Made by a program: the position numbers and the translations under genes. Source: Phaeobacter sp. 11ANDIMAR09 (GTDB lineage Bacteria > Pseudomonadota > Alphaproteobacteria > Rhodobacterales > Rhodobacteraceae). From it: DNA of 59,857 nucleotides. The stretch is from contig NZ_LIKT01000027.1 in the NCBI RefSeq assembly GCF_001294455.1, positions 1-59,857 on the forward strand, in the 5' to 3' direction. The notes below the pieces were generated by a model, which ran no database searches, was not told where the DNA came from, and was given only the letters and a program-made list of their open reading frames with translations. Of this stretch, positions 18,105 through 26,335 are shown piece by piece (within the stretch, counting starts at the first letter, position 1; every line of letters starts with the position of its first letter).

Positions 18105-18866
18105 CTAAAAGTGGCCGTGTTCTATAATTGCCCCTGCTATTCTAGGATCTTGAATCAGTAAGTGTTTGATATTTTCTGCCAGTTGGCCAGCTTTACCAGG
18201 ATCAATGACGAGCATACGGAATTCTTCTTCGTGTTCGTATGCTGTCGACTTAACAAAAGAAGTGCCGAGCCAGATTTCTAAGTGATCACGGTCCTCGGTT
18301 ATTGCAATTTCACCTTCGACTGACCAGTGACGATCTTTTTCTCCGTATATCACTTCGCGAGACAAGATTTCGAAGTGTTGCCACATCGAATTTTCCGCAA
18401 AAATCTCTCTTAAGGCTTTCGTCAGCTTCTCAAGATCGTAAACGACAAAGGTGTCTATGTCTGGATTCCCTCTTGCACGAAGAGTGTTTGCGCGGTCCTG
18501 TCTGAAACCGTTGATTGATGAGCAGGAGCAGTAGTCGTTCACCGAATATTCGATGACTATAGGGTTTTCAAAACCGTCGATGCTGACGTCCCGAATATTT
18601 GTCCCGATAAAGTTCCCATTGTACACCCCTGTTCGACTAGAAAATACTTGCCTCTGTGACCCTTCTTGCAAATCGCCCAAGCGCCCACCTTGTGCGGTAT
18701 CTGCAGGCTTGTAGCCAGCAATCGTACCAAATCGAAAGCCCCCTTTGATAGTATCTTGTAGATATTTGCGATTGATATGCCGTGTAATTGTTTGAGGGCT
18801 TTGGCCTGCGATAGACGTGAGCGACGCGGTCGTTAGGGAAGGGACCGCGATCGTTCTCGTCATCAT
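18105..18866 (-). CDS. Hypothetical protein (possible DUF2971-like)
   Basis: About 253 residues from ATG 18866 (a second ATG follows at once). The frame stays open back to 19046, but those 60 codons look unlike coding sequence, so the later start is preferred although no good ribosome site is visible. The middle reads YLQDTIKGGFRFGTIAGY and the C-terminal half has FVKSTAYEHEEEFRMLVID, recalling the phenotype-unknown DUF2971 family, which often sits in defence or mobile islands. GC is visibly lower than in the adjoining core genes and prophage. It lies between the 53-bp repeat and the prophage end. Confidence 0.5.
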   Translation of the reverse strand: MMTRTIAVPSLTTASLTSIAGQSPQTITRHINRKYLQDTIKGGFRFGTIAGYKPADTAQGGRLGDLQEGSQRQVFSSRTGVYNGNFIGTNIRDVSIDGFENPIVIEYSVNDYCSCSSINGFRQDRANTLRARGNPDIDTFVVYDLEKLTKALREIFAENSMWQHFEILSREVIYGEKDRHWSVEGEIAITEDRDHLEIWLGTSFVKSTAYEHEEEFRMLVIDPGKAGQLAENIKHLLIQDPRIAGAIIEHGHF

Positions 18867-19073
18867 TATCGCAACTGAACCGGACCGGTTGGAGCTCTTC
18901 TTTGTTTCCGAAACCCGGCCCCGGCCGTTTCTTGGGCCGGAGATATGGTTTCGTGATATGGGGGTGGGGCAAAGGGCCGTTGTGGAATAAAGCCCTGCTA
19001 ATAGCTTACTCATAGCTCTCTCCGAAATGGCGGCGGTCGAAAACAAGTTTCATGCGAATCTCCGGGAAATAAA

Positions 19074-19105
19074 AAAAGGCCAATGCCTGCCAGCATCGGC
19101 CTTTT
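19074..19105 (-). terminator. Rho-independent terminator at the distal end of the phage modification module
   Basis: AAAAGGCC (19074-19081) pairs with GGCCTTTT (19098-19105), with an additional inner ATGC/GCAT pairing. On the minus strand the stem is followed by TTTATTTCC. It lies 21 bases after the stop of the formyltransferase-like gene and closes the com operon. Confidence 0.8.
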
Positions 19106-19125
19106 GAAGGAGATTTAAAGGGGGT

Positions 19126-19686
19126 TTAACGGCGGTTTATGTAGGCCGTGGCGTCGGTCAGCAAATTTGCCCCCAGTGGGGCAAGCACCCGCTTCCAAAG
19201 CTGCAAGGCTGTCTCTCCAGGTAAGATTTGGACACGCTCCTGGAGCCGTTGCCCGTTGGCCACGACAACCGGCCCGCCATCGATCTGCGGTGTGAGCCAA
19301 TAGACGCTGCCCCCGGTGAAGCGCTGCTCGTCCTCCAGACAGTCCCGGATCGCATGACGGCCCTTGTAGGCGGGCAGGAGGGAGGGGTGGTAGCCAATGG
19401 CCCCCAAGCGGGACCATTCAATGAACCAATCCGGGACAATGCGGAACGAGTGCGCAGAGACGACCAGGTCTGGCCGCCAGGGCAGATCTGCGGAGCGCAG
19501 AGGCAACCAGTGCGGCTTGATCTCATAGGGCAGGCCCAGTGCCTGTGCGGCTTCCAGAGGTTGGCTGTCATCGGGTTCTCCGATCAATGCGGTGTCAAAG
19601 CCTTCGGCGGTCAGGCGGCGCAGCACCTCTGCGGCAAGCCAAGAACGGCCAATAACGGCGATGCGGGGGGCGGGTTTACTCGACAT
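19126..19686 (-). CDS. Formyltransferase-fold protein (Fmt/GART-like), phage-encoded
   Basis: A 186-residue protein with a Rossmann-like start (RIAVIGRSWLAAEVLRRL) and the formyltransferase block IGYHPSLLPAYKGRHAIRDCL near residue 100, followed by GGSVYWLTPQIDGGPVVV. In methionyl-tRNA formyltransferase and ArnA the corresponding motif is N-x-H-x-S-L-L-P with catalytic Asn, His and a later Asp. Here the Asn is Gly (G-Y-H), while His and Asp (QIDGG) remain. It overlaps the ABC-GNAT gene by 11 bases, so the two are co-translated. Substrate unknown; a role in base hypermodification is inferred from position only. Confidence 0.75.
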   Translation of the reverse strand: MSSKPAPRIAVIGRSWLAAEVLRRLTAEGFDTALIGEPDDSQPLEAAQALGLPYEIKPHWLPLRSADLPWRPDLVVSAHSFRIVPDWFIEWSRLGAIGYHPSLLPAYKGRHAIRDCLEDEQRFTGGSVYWLTPQIDGGPVVVANGQRLQERVQILPGETALQLWKRVLAPLGANLLTDATAYINRR

Positions 19687-20752
19687 AGCGAAATCCTTGA
19701 ACAGCTCTGAAATGGCCCCCTAAGCGGCCCTTGATAGATTTTCTTTTTACGGACGAGGATTGCCCGAGGTTCGCAGAGACCTGCGCCCAAAGAGGCTGGC
19801 CACGCAGTGCTGTGGCCAGGCCGGGGTGGGAGGTGTGAAACAACGTGGGCATGGGGCGCTCGTAGCGGTTCACACCGCGCCGCCAGAGGGCACAGACCTC
19901 ATTAAGGAAGCGCAGGCCCAGCCCTGCACCTTGCCATTCAGGCATAATCACCAGGCGGCAAGCACGGGCCTCGACCAATCCCGGCCGAGGCGAAAAGCAA
20001 ACATGCGCCACGGGTTCGCCGTCCACAAAGCCGACGTAGTAGTCAGCCGCCACCATCCGGGGCAGCTTCAGGTAGTGATGCGGCTCAAACAGGGGCCAGT
20101 AGGAACCGTCGGTCTTGTGAATTTCCATGCTGATCCGGGGCGCGCGTCGAAGACGCCTCCATTTGAACTCGGCCGAGCGGGTGTCGATTACCCAGTCGGG
20201 ATTGAGCCATTGCACCACGTCGTCGTGGCATGTGACGCCGACGAACTGGCCGGGACCACGCCGCCAGGCTTTGGCGAAGGCGGCCGCGCCGATCCGGGCA
20301 ACGTGGCGGTCGATGGTAGAGGTGAACTCATCCACCACGGCCAGCGCTGGGCGCTCACAAAGGAGGCGGGCCAGATTGGCGCGGAACTGTTCGCCGTTTG
20401 ACAGGTGCCCCCAGGGGCGCAGCCAGCTCGGCACTGAACCTAATCCAACAGCGGCAAGAGCGGCGGTGACCTGGTCCATTTCAGAGTCGGGGGAAATGGC
20501 ATCAATAATGACATCCTGGCGGGGCCATTGCGGCTCGGCGTCCAGCTCCCGGCCAAACAAGGCCCGGCCGAGAGAGGTCTTGCCGGAACCTGAAGGCCCG
20601 ACGATCAAGCCAACCTGCCAGGGGCGGGCGCTTAGGTCTGCCTCGACGGTCAGGCGAAAATCGGCGTCGCCCTCAACATTGAACATGCTGGAGACGCGCG
20701 CTGCGCGGTAGGTTTCGGGGATGGGCGAGGCGTGATGAATATCAATTTTCAT
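19676..20752 (-). CDS. ABC-type ATPase fused to a GNAT acyltransferase domain (candidate Mom-like modification enzyme)
   Basis: A 358-residue two-domain protein. The N-terminal ABC ATPase has Walker A GPSGSGKTS (52-60), signature LSNGE (117-121), Walker B VVDEFTS (139-145) and switch His176. The C-terminal GNAT domain (about 215-358) carries the acyl-CoA loop in PEWQGAGLGL (ends at 280). No membrane segments or partner permease are present, so it is not a transporter. ATG 20752 overlaps the stop of the preceding small gene (ATGA). It sits where Mu encodes Mom, itself a GNAT-fold enzyme that modifies adenine in DNA, and follows a com homologue. An anti-restriction DNA modification function is inferred. 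Confidence 0.75.
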   Translation of the reverse strand: MKIDIHHASPIPETYRAARVSSMFNVEGDADFRLTVEADLSARPWQVGLIVGPSGSGKTSLGRALFGRELDAEPQWPRQDVIIDAISPDSEMDQVTAALAAVGLGSVPSWLRPWGHLSNGEQFRANLARLLCERPALAVVDEFTSTIDRHVARIGAAAFAKAWRRGPGQFVGVTCHDDVVQWLNPDWVIDTRSAEFKWRRLRRAPRISMEIHKTDGSYWPLFEPHHYLKLPRMVAADYYVGFVDGEPVAHVCFSPRPGLVEARACRLVIMPEWQGAGLGLRFLNEVCALWRRGVNRYERPMPTLFHTSHPGLATALRGQPLWAQVSANLGQSSSVKRKSIKGRLGGHFRAVQGFRYVE

Positions 20753-20931
20753 GTATTCACCACCCGGCATTTGCGACCCTGCGCTTTCAGCTCTTCAAAG
20801 AGGGCCTTCTGCGCGGGTTCGTCCTGGACCAGGACAATGACGCCAAACTGCTGCTTATAGCGTGTCCCTTTGGGAATACCGTGGCAGCCTGGGGGTAGCG
20901 GCGGGAGATTGATCTCGGATGACTTGGGCAT
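20749..20931 (-). CDS. Small phage protein between com and the ABC-GNAT gene
   Basis: A 60-residue protein (MPKSSEINLPPLPPGCHG..., ending CRVVNT). ATG 20931 is preferred because GGAGG lies 7 bases upstream; an ATG at 20949 is possible. Its 5' part overlaps the com 3' end out of frame by 77 bases, and its TGA overlaps the next ATG (ATGA at 20749-20752). This repeats the Mu layout in which com overlaps the start of mom. GGGC and GCCC flank the start codon (20926-20939), so a small hairpin could hide it. Function unknown. Confidence 0.65.
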   Translation of the reverse strand: MPKSSEINLPPLPPGCHGIPKGTRYKQQFGVIVLVQDEPAQKALFEELKAQGRKCRVVNT

Positions 20932-21106
20932 TTTGGCCCTCCGTTCCATCGCGCTCTTGGCGCTCAGGTGAAGGGCTCGGTGGCCTCAAGGTGGTGTGTG
21001 CCTTGCATCTAGGGCACTTGATAGAGAGCGTGCCGCTCAATGCGCCAGGCTCGATCTTAAATAGCAATCTACGACATTCGCCGCAACGCTGGTCTTGCAA
21101 CGTCAA
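20855..21106 (-). CDS. com: Com-like zinc-finger translational activator
   Basis: An 83-residue protein whose first 36 residues carry a C-x2-C...C-P-x-C zinc finger (Cys8, Cys11, Cys31, Cys34) with RCGEC, RLLFK and IKCPRCK, closely resembling Mu Com (RCKNCNKLLFK ... IRCPRCK). Mu Com binds mom mRNA and frees its hidden start codon. The start is TTG 21106 with GAGGTG 9 bases upstream. The C-terminal half is Pro/Arg/Glu-rich and less conserved. It overlaps the next gene out of frame, as com overlaps mom in Mu. Confidence 0.8.
   Translation of the reverse strand: MTLQDQRCGECRRLLFKIEPGALSGTLSIKCPRCKAHTTLRPPSPSPERQERDGTEGQNAQVIRDQSPAATPRLPRYSQRDTL
20926..20939 (-). promoter_or_regulatory. Possible start-occluding hairpin (Com target candidate)
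   Basis: On the transcript, GGGC (20939-20936) can pair with GCCC (20929-20926), placing the ATG of the 60-aa gene in the loop and at the stem edge, just after its GGAGG site. The stem is only 4 bp, so this is a suggestion by analogy with the translation-inhibitor stem of Mu mom. Confidence 0.25.
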
Positions 21107-21260
21107 GTGGAATCACCTCATGAAGGCCGGGTCCTCGAGGACAGGGAGCGGCCATGAAGTAGTCGTTGGTCGATGGGGTTTGATGTGAGAATTTGGCCCC
21201 ATGTTGAAGGGTGTTTTAAGCGCCCTTTAACCTCCCGTTACCGTGAGGCGTCTTCTGATT

Positions 21261-21686
21261 TCAAGCTGCGGTTTGAAGGGCGTTTAAGGCCACTTTAAAG
21301 GCCGACTCCGTGTTGAAACTTGCCGGGTCTTCAGAGGCTTCAATTTGGGCCTGGACGGTGCGTTCTGCGGCAAAGCAGACTTGGACGTGACCGGCGACCG
21401 CACTGGTTATGGCCTCCAGTTCTGTTTGAGACAGGTCCGCCCAGCCGTCTGCCATTTTCCAGGGCACAGGCCCCTGCATAAGACCAGCCTGCAGAGCGTT
21501 TACGGCTTCTGTGAGGGAGGCGCGGGTTTCGCGGTCGGTGCGAACAAGAGTACCGTCTGGCGTCAACAGCCCCCCGGTTTCGGCCTGCCAGCGCAAATGG
21601 GCCAACTCGTCATTGAGGCGGGCTTTCTGCGTTTCATGAATATCATTGGCGGTGATCGTCTGCGTGAAGTCGATGTTGCTGCTCAT
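21261..21686 (-). CDS. DUF4376-type tail fibre accessory protein
   Basis: A 141-residue protein with the DUF4376 pattern: an Ile-Thr-x-x-Asp segment near the start (ITANDIHETQKARL), LRWQAETGG, then TDRETRASLTEAV and a Trp-containing helix. Such proteins sit at the 3' end of tail fibre operons and are thought to assist fibre assembly or be its C-terminal cap. Its start overlaps the preceding gene (ATGA at 21683-21686). The gap 21107-21260 before com contains no gene and should hold the promoter of the com operon. Confidence 0.7.
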   Translation of the reverse strand: MSSNIDFTQTITANDIHETQKARLNDELAHLRWQAETGGLLTPDGTLVRTDRETRASLTEAVNALQAGLMQGPVPWKMADGWADLSQTELEAITSAVAGHVQVCFAAERTVQAQIEASEDPASFNTESAFKVALNALQTAA

Positions 21687-22009
21687 GGCTGATCTTCCGT
21701 CTGCTGAACTGTGGGGCTGTGAGCGGGCAATTTGACCGGCCCGTCCCCGGTGACGAGCAACGGAACCGGGAAAAGGGTTTCGCGTGGGGCTTGGGCACCG
21801 TGGGGGAGGATCAAGGTCATTTGAACCACGCCGCTGACGCGGGTCACATCGGAAACCAGCCAGTCGCTGACAACGGCCGCGCGGGGCAGGATGTGCCCCT
21901 CGGGCAGGGGGGTGAAATCAAAGGCCTCGCCGTTGATTATCAGGACGTCGCCTTGCTTTTCCAGAGTCAGCTCCTCATCGAGGCGCATTGGCGTGAAAGT
22001 AATATGCAT
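21683..22009 (-). CDS. Small tail-fibre-associated phage protein
   Basis: 108 residues starting MHITFTPMRLDEELTLEKQGD with an internal LILPHGAQAPRETLFPVP. Beta-rich, soluble, with no recognised catalytic motif. It sits between the receptor-binding fibre gene and the DUF4376 gene, a common pairing in roseobacter siphophages, so a fibre assembly or decoration role is likely. Confidence 0.6.
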   Translation of the reverse strand: MHITFTPMRLDEELTLEKQGDVLIINGEAFDFTPLPEGHILPRAAVVSDWLVSDVTRVSGVVQMTLILPHGAQAPRETLFPVPLLVTGDGPVKLPAHSPTVQQTEDQP

Positions 22010-22021
22010 TGCTGTGTCTCC

Positions 22022-23146
22022 TTAGAACCAGCGGCCAACAGCCAAGAGGTTGCAGGTCACTGCGACCTTTGAACCGGCTGTATTCCAGGCATTGAAGCCG
22101 ATGATTGAACTGCTCACCCCGTGCACGGTTCCCATGCGCGCCCCGTTATACTCGGGCGCTGCCGTTACTGCTGGTGGGGCAGAAAACTGGCTCGGGAACA
22201 CCCAAGGCGCAGAGGTTCCGGCGCTGGAAAGCGTTTTGTGGGTGCAGATCTGAGTACCGTCGGCCAATCGCACATAGTGACCATTGGCGTTGTTCCCTTG
22301 CTCGATCAGCGCACCAGTAGGCTGGCCGCCACTTTGTGAAACGCTGCCGAGAATACTGGCTTGAGTGAAAATCTCGACCCAATCCGCCCAGGTCGTTTCG
22401 CTGAGTTTTGATCTGACAGCTGCCCGAGACCGTTGGCCGACGCTGGTGTTCAAAGAGAAGGCGAGCTGCGCGGCCAGGCTCTCATGGCGCGGAAGGGACA
22501 GGATCGAGAAATTGGCTGCGAAATCGGGTTTGTTCGCGCCGACGGAATCAACGTGAAAGATCCCGCCAAAAGCCCCTAGATTGTCTAGATCAGCTTTCGG
22601 GGCCGGGGCGGTGTAGCCGCCCAGGCCAAAGCCGCCTACTTTCATTAGCTTGTCCGGGGAGGCGTCGACCACCGAGCTTTGAACGGCGGCTCCGCTAGCC
22701 CGGCCCCCGGTTAAGCGGAGCTGTTCGACCGCACCAGCGATCAGGGATAGGGTGTTTGAGCTTAGGCGAGACAGGCCCGTGTCACGGTCTGCGTCAAACC
22801 CAATACCAGCAGCGGCCACGGTTCCGTTGTTAAACCGCCCTTGGCCTGCCTTGTCATAGATGGACTGGTAGTTGCCAATGAGAGTTTGCAGGGCGGTGGT
22901 CAACTCATGGGCCAAAGATTGGGTCGGAAAGGCAGAGTAGCTCTGCCCCGCTGCCGTTGGGCCGCCATAGTCCGTCGCCAAAGTGAGTGCGGTGTTGCTG
23001 CTCACGGCCGAGATTTCATAGGTCTTGCCGTCGGGGCCGACAAAGCCCCATCCGGCCTGTAGGGAGGCCACCCAATTGGTGCCTGATCCGGTGACGACTG
23101 GGGAACCGCTTGTGACTGAAACTGTGCCTGTCTTTTGCCAAGCCAT
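22022..23146 (-). CDS. Tail fibre / receptor-binding protein
   Basis: A 374-residue protein. The N-terminal 80 residues (WQKTGTVSVTSGSPVVTGSGTNW, then GPDGKTYEISAVSSNTALTL) are a beta-rich attachment domain seen in many phage tip proteins. The middle is low in charge with Gly/Ala/Ser-rich stretches, and the C-terminal 120 residues look like a fibre tip with many aromatic and Gly residues. It directly follows the large tail tip gene. The C-terminal part should determine host range. Confidence 0.7.
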   Translation of the reverse strand: MAWQKTGTVSVTSGSPVVTGSGTNWVASLQAGWGFVGPDGKTYEISAVSSNTALTLATDYGGPTAAGQSYSAFPTQSLAHELTTALQTLIGNYQSIYDKAGQGRFNNGTVAAAGIGFDADRDTGLSRLSSNTLSLIAGAVEQLRLTGGRASGAAVQSSVVDASPDKLMKVGGFGLGGYTAPAPKADLDNLGAFGGIFHVDSVGANKPDFAANFSILSLPRHESLAAQLAFSLNTSVGQRSRAAVRSKLSETTWADWVEIFTQASILGSVSQSGGQPTGALIEQGNNANGHYVRLADGTQICTHKTLSSAGTSAPWVFPSQFSAPPAVTAAPEYNGARMGTVHGVSSSIIGFNAWNTAGSKVAVTCNLLAVGRWF

Positions 23147-23158
23147 TGGAGGCCTCCT

Positions 23159-26100
23159 TCAGGTTACCTGGAACACGGTCCATTCGATTGTGGGGTTGTT
23201 GAAATAGAGCCCGCCTGTGGTCTCCATTTCTATTTTGAGAAATACCCTTTGATCGCTGGCGCTAGCCCAGCGGGGTGTGATCAGAGTTGAGGGATCTTTC
23301 TGCCAGACCGGGCCGGGCTGAGGGTTGCCGTTGAAACCATTCCAGCGGCCACCTGGTTGCACGGAAGCGTTCAAGGTCCAGAAGGAATTGTTTGGGTCGA
23401 TACCGCCCGGAGCGGTGGCGGCGCTGGACACAGATGCGACCGCGACCAAGGCTACAGAACTGGCTTGCCAAACATCTGCTTTTCCGACCCGAATGCCGGT
23501 GTTTACAAAGCTCCATGCGTCCCCGTCGTCGAAGGTGCCAGACAGGCTGAAAGAGCCCCGTGCCAGAACCATTGGGCGAGAAAACAAAACGCCCGCGGCC
23601 TTGATCTGCCCCGTCTCAAAATCCAGTTTCAGACCGGCTGTGGGGGTGCCGTTGGCGTCTTCTGCATAGTCATCGCTCTGGATGCTGTCTTCAATCTGGG
23701 CGCGTCCAATGGCGGCGCGACCCAAAAATACATTCTCCATATAGACCCCGGCCGGGTAGAGCTTTCCGGCAATGGTGCGGGGGCTGGCATAGACAACAAA
23801 GGGGACCTCGCGGGTGCTGCCGTCGGGGCTGACAACGGCGAACTTATCTGTCTGAAACGCGACCTGGCTGGTGGGCTGGCCCGCGTCGTCGAGATCCGAC
23901 CGCAGCACCATGCCCGACACCACGCCGTTGGCCTCAATACGCAGGGTGTATTCGGCGCTAATCCCGTCGACCGTCTCTAGGGTTTGGGCAATTGACGCGG
24001 TGTTCTGCCCGACCGTTGTTTGCAGGCCAAGGAAAGCACTGGCCTGGGCTGAGACACGTCCGTCAACTTCCTGCACCGCCGTGTCCAGGGTCTCAAGTGC
24101 GGCGGCATGGCCAATAAGCCCTTTGCCTGTATCAGCGAGTTGGCTGTCCAGGCGGGTGAGTTTTTGTGCAGTTACCAGGCCTTCTTCAGTCACACGGGCG
24201 TGGAGATCCTCGGAGGCAAGCGATTGCGCCTGGCGTTGCTCTTCCCGGTCCCCGTGGCCTTTGACGGTCAAAGCCAGGGTGGCCAGTTCTGCGTCGCCTT
24301 GGGCCGCTGCCTGGGCCGCTTGCTCGGCGTCAATTGGATCAAGGCGGCCTTCGATCAGGTCGTCATTCAAGGCGCTAGCGATGTCGTAGGCATCGTCTGC
24401 CAGGGCGTCAAAGGTCTCATCTGACAGATCCGCAGGGGACAGACCAATGTCGAGCGTGGTGACTGGCAGCCAGAGGCTCCAATCGGTTACGCGGCTGGCG
24501 GCGATGGGCTTGGCGCGCACCAGGTAGTCGGTCGCGCGCAGCACCGGCTCCAGGACGAATTCGCCGGATGCAACGTCCGAGGTGCTGGCCGTGATCTTTT
24601 CTTCATTGCCTGTAACCTTGGCCTGGAAGGCAAGCGCGCTGGTGGTGTCGGCAAGTGATCCGATCCAGTTGATGCGGATGACTGGCGCACGGTAGTTTGA
24701 TGCGCCGTCTTTCCGGGCTGCAGCGGTGACGGCCAGACCGGGAACGCCCGCATCAACTGGGGTGATAAGCCCGGTCGGGCGCGGTGCTTCGGGCAATTCC
24801 AGGTCAAGATCCGGGTCATAATCCGCCGGGTCGGCCTCCCGCACACTGACAACGGAGGTCAACGTCTGAAGGTTGTAGGCCATTTCCGTGATGCGAAAGG
24901 CTTTAGCCTCGTATCCGTATCCAGAGCTGTTCGCCTTGATCGTCTTGAGCGGGCGAAGGTGGAAATGCTCTGGCAGCATCGGCCACTTATGGGTGCGAAA
25001 CTGGCGGTTTTCCTTTAGCAGCGCATTGGCAATCTGCCGGGCCTGGGAGGTATCCCAAACCATGGGCAGGCTCAGATCAAAGAGCTTGGTGCCGCCGTCC
25101 TCGGTGACCCACTCGTCCCTTGTGATCGTCTCCAGCGTTGTGGCGTTCCACAGCGCTTCGGGCGAGGGAAGGGACGTTGAAATGGCGTTAAAGGTGCTTT
25201 CAACACCGGGAAAAGGGGAGTGCTGCCAGGCCTCGGAGACAAGCAAATCGTCTTCCAGCGAGATTTCGACAACCGCCGGGCCGCTGTCTCCGACCAGAGG
25301 ATACCAATACCCGCCGACCTCGACGACCTGGGCGTTGCAGGCGGAAAAGATTTCTTTGAGGATATCGGCGGGGATCTCTTCAAACTTGATTTCATAGCCG
25401 CCCCGGAACTGCGGGCGATTGTCATCCCCGACGAGTAAATCACAGGCGTTGAGCGCGGCGAACCAGTCGGGCAGAGGCAGGTCTTCGGCTTCAAAACCGC
25501 CACCATAGACACGGCCACAGGGGAGGCGGACGCCACGCAGGATGTTGTAGGCGATCACCAGAAGATTGGAGGTCTGTGTCCATGTGGCCGGGGTGTCAAA
25601 GCGCTGCGGGCCGCTGCCGCCGACTGTGCTGTCCTGGCGCGGATCGTAAAAGCCTGGTCCGTCCAGCTCGAGCTGGTAGTCCGGGCGGCCGTTTGGGAAC
25701 ATGCTGTCACTGCGGTAGAAGGTGAACACCGCATAGCAGACACCGGTCAGAATGTGGCTATCGGTCCAGGGGCGTTCCCCGTCGCCGCTATAGAGATCCA
25801 CGAGGTCGGGGTCGGCGGCGGTTTGGGTGCCGTCATGGAAGCGGACCCAGGCATAAGCGTTTGCTCCATTGACCTTTGACAGGATCTTGTAGCCAAGCCC
25901 CGGCACCCATTCAGTGCCAAGATCAGAGAACTCGCCGTCGATGATGACGCGGCGCAGACTTGCGCCGGGCAGGTCTCCGAACTCGACCACATGGGTGTTG
26001 TAGATATTGTTGCCGCCGTGGGCGTTCTGATAGACCACATGGCCGCCAGAGGCATATCTCCCAACTATTGTGGCCTGCGGATCAGTGCCGCCGCTGGTCG

Positions 26101-26335
26101 TGTGGGTGGTGACCAGGCCGGGGTCCCGTTGCGAACCCTTGTTGAGTTTCTGCAGAAGGACCGAAACCCCGGTGGTGATCAGGGTTTTGAGGGCGGCGAC
26201 TGCAATCGCCTTTATCGTGATCGCAGCCTTGAATGCCGTTCCGAGAGCGGCAAAAACGGCGGCGACGGGGGCGGCTTCGGCGGGCTGGCTCAACAGCAGC
26301 AGGAAGAAAGCGGCGAGGGGAAGCAGGCGGATCAT
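23159..26335 (-). CDS. Tail tip / host-specificity protein (J / GTA gp15-like)
   Basis: 1058 residues, the largest virion gene. The N-terminus is unusual for a tail protein: a signal-like hydrophobic stretch (residues 1-21, ending PAEA) and a second hydrophobic helix around 35-60. A long beta-rich body follows (GDLPGASLRRVIIDGEFSDLG and other baseplate-hub-like sequence), then fibronectin-like and coiled segments from about 560 on (EQAAQAAAQGDAELATL). Order after the NlpC/P60-like and distal tail genes matches the GTA tail cluster. It overlaps the upstream gene by 4 bases. Confidence 0.8.
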   Translation of the reverse strand: MIRLLPLAAFFLLLLSQPAEAAPVAAVFAALGTAFKAAITIKAIAVAALKTLITTGVSVLLQKLNKGSQRDPGLVTTHTTSGGTDPQATIVGRYASGGHVVYQNAHGGNNIYNTHVVEFGDLPGASLRRVIIDGEFSDLGTEWVPGLGYKILSKVNGANAYAWVRFHDGTQTAADPDLVDLYSGDGERPWTDSHILTGVCYAVFTFYRSDSMFPNGRPDYQLELDGPGFYDPRQDSTVGGSGPQRFDTPATWTQTSNLLVIAYNILRGVRLPCGRVYGGGFEAEDLPLPDWFAALNACDLLVGDDNRPQFRGGYEIKFEEIPADILKEIFSACNAQVVEVGGYWYPLVGDSGPAVVEISLEDDLLVSEAWQHSPFPGVESTFNAISTSLPSPEALWNATTLETITRDEWVTEDGGTKLFDLSLPMVWDTSQARQIANALLKENRQFRTHKWPMLPEHFHLRPLKTIKANSSGYGYEAKAFRITEMAYNLQTLTSVVSVREADPADYDPDLDLELPEAPRPTGLITPVDAGVPGLAVTAAARKDGASNYRAPVIRINWIGSLADTTSALAFQAKVTGNEEKITASTSDVASGEFVLEPVLRATDYLVRAKPIAASRVTDWSLWLPVTTLDIGLSPADLSDETFDALADDAYDIASALNDDLIEGRLDPIDAEQAAQAAAQGDAELATLALTVKGHGDREEQRQAQSLASEDLHARVTEEGLVTAQKLTRLDSQLADTGKGLIGHAAALETLDTAVQEVDGRVSAQASAFLGLQTTVGQNTASIAQTLETVDGISAEYTLRIEANGVVSGMVLRSDLDDAGQPTSQVAFQTDKFAVVSPDGSTREVPFVVYASPRTIAGKLYPAGVYMENVFLGRAAIGRAQIEDSIQSDDYAEDANGTPTAGLKLDFETGQIKAAGVLFSRPMVLARGSFSLSGTFDDGDAWSFVNTGIRVGKADVWQASSVALVAVASVSSAATAPGGIDPNNSFWTLNASVQPGGRWNGFNGNPQPGPVWQKDPSTLITPRWASASDQRVFLKIEMETTGGLYFNNPTIEWTVFQVT

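Noticed and set aside
18901-19070. Repeated GTTTC/CGAAA motifs as MuA end-binding sites marking the phage right end
   Set aside because: No matching array was found on the other side (57.0-57.2 kb) and no 5-bp duplication could be paired. Left as unresolved.
19676-20752. The ABC protein as a transporter ATPase
   Set aside because: No permease or binding protein is linked, it is fused to a GNAT domain, and it lies in a phage operon with com.
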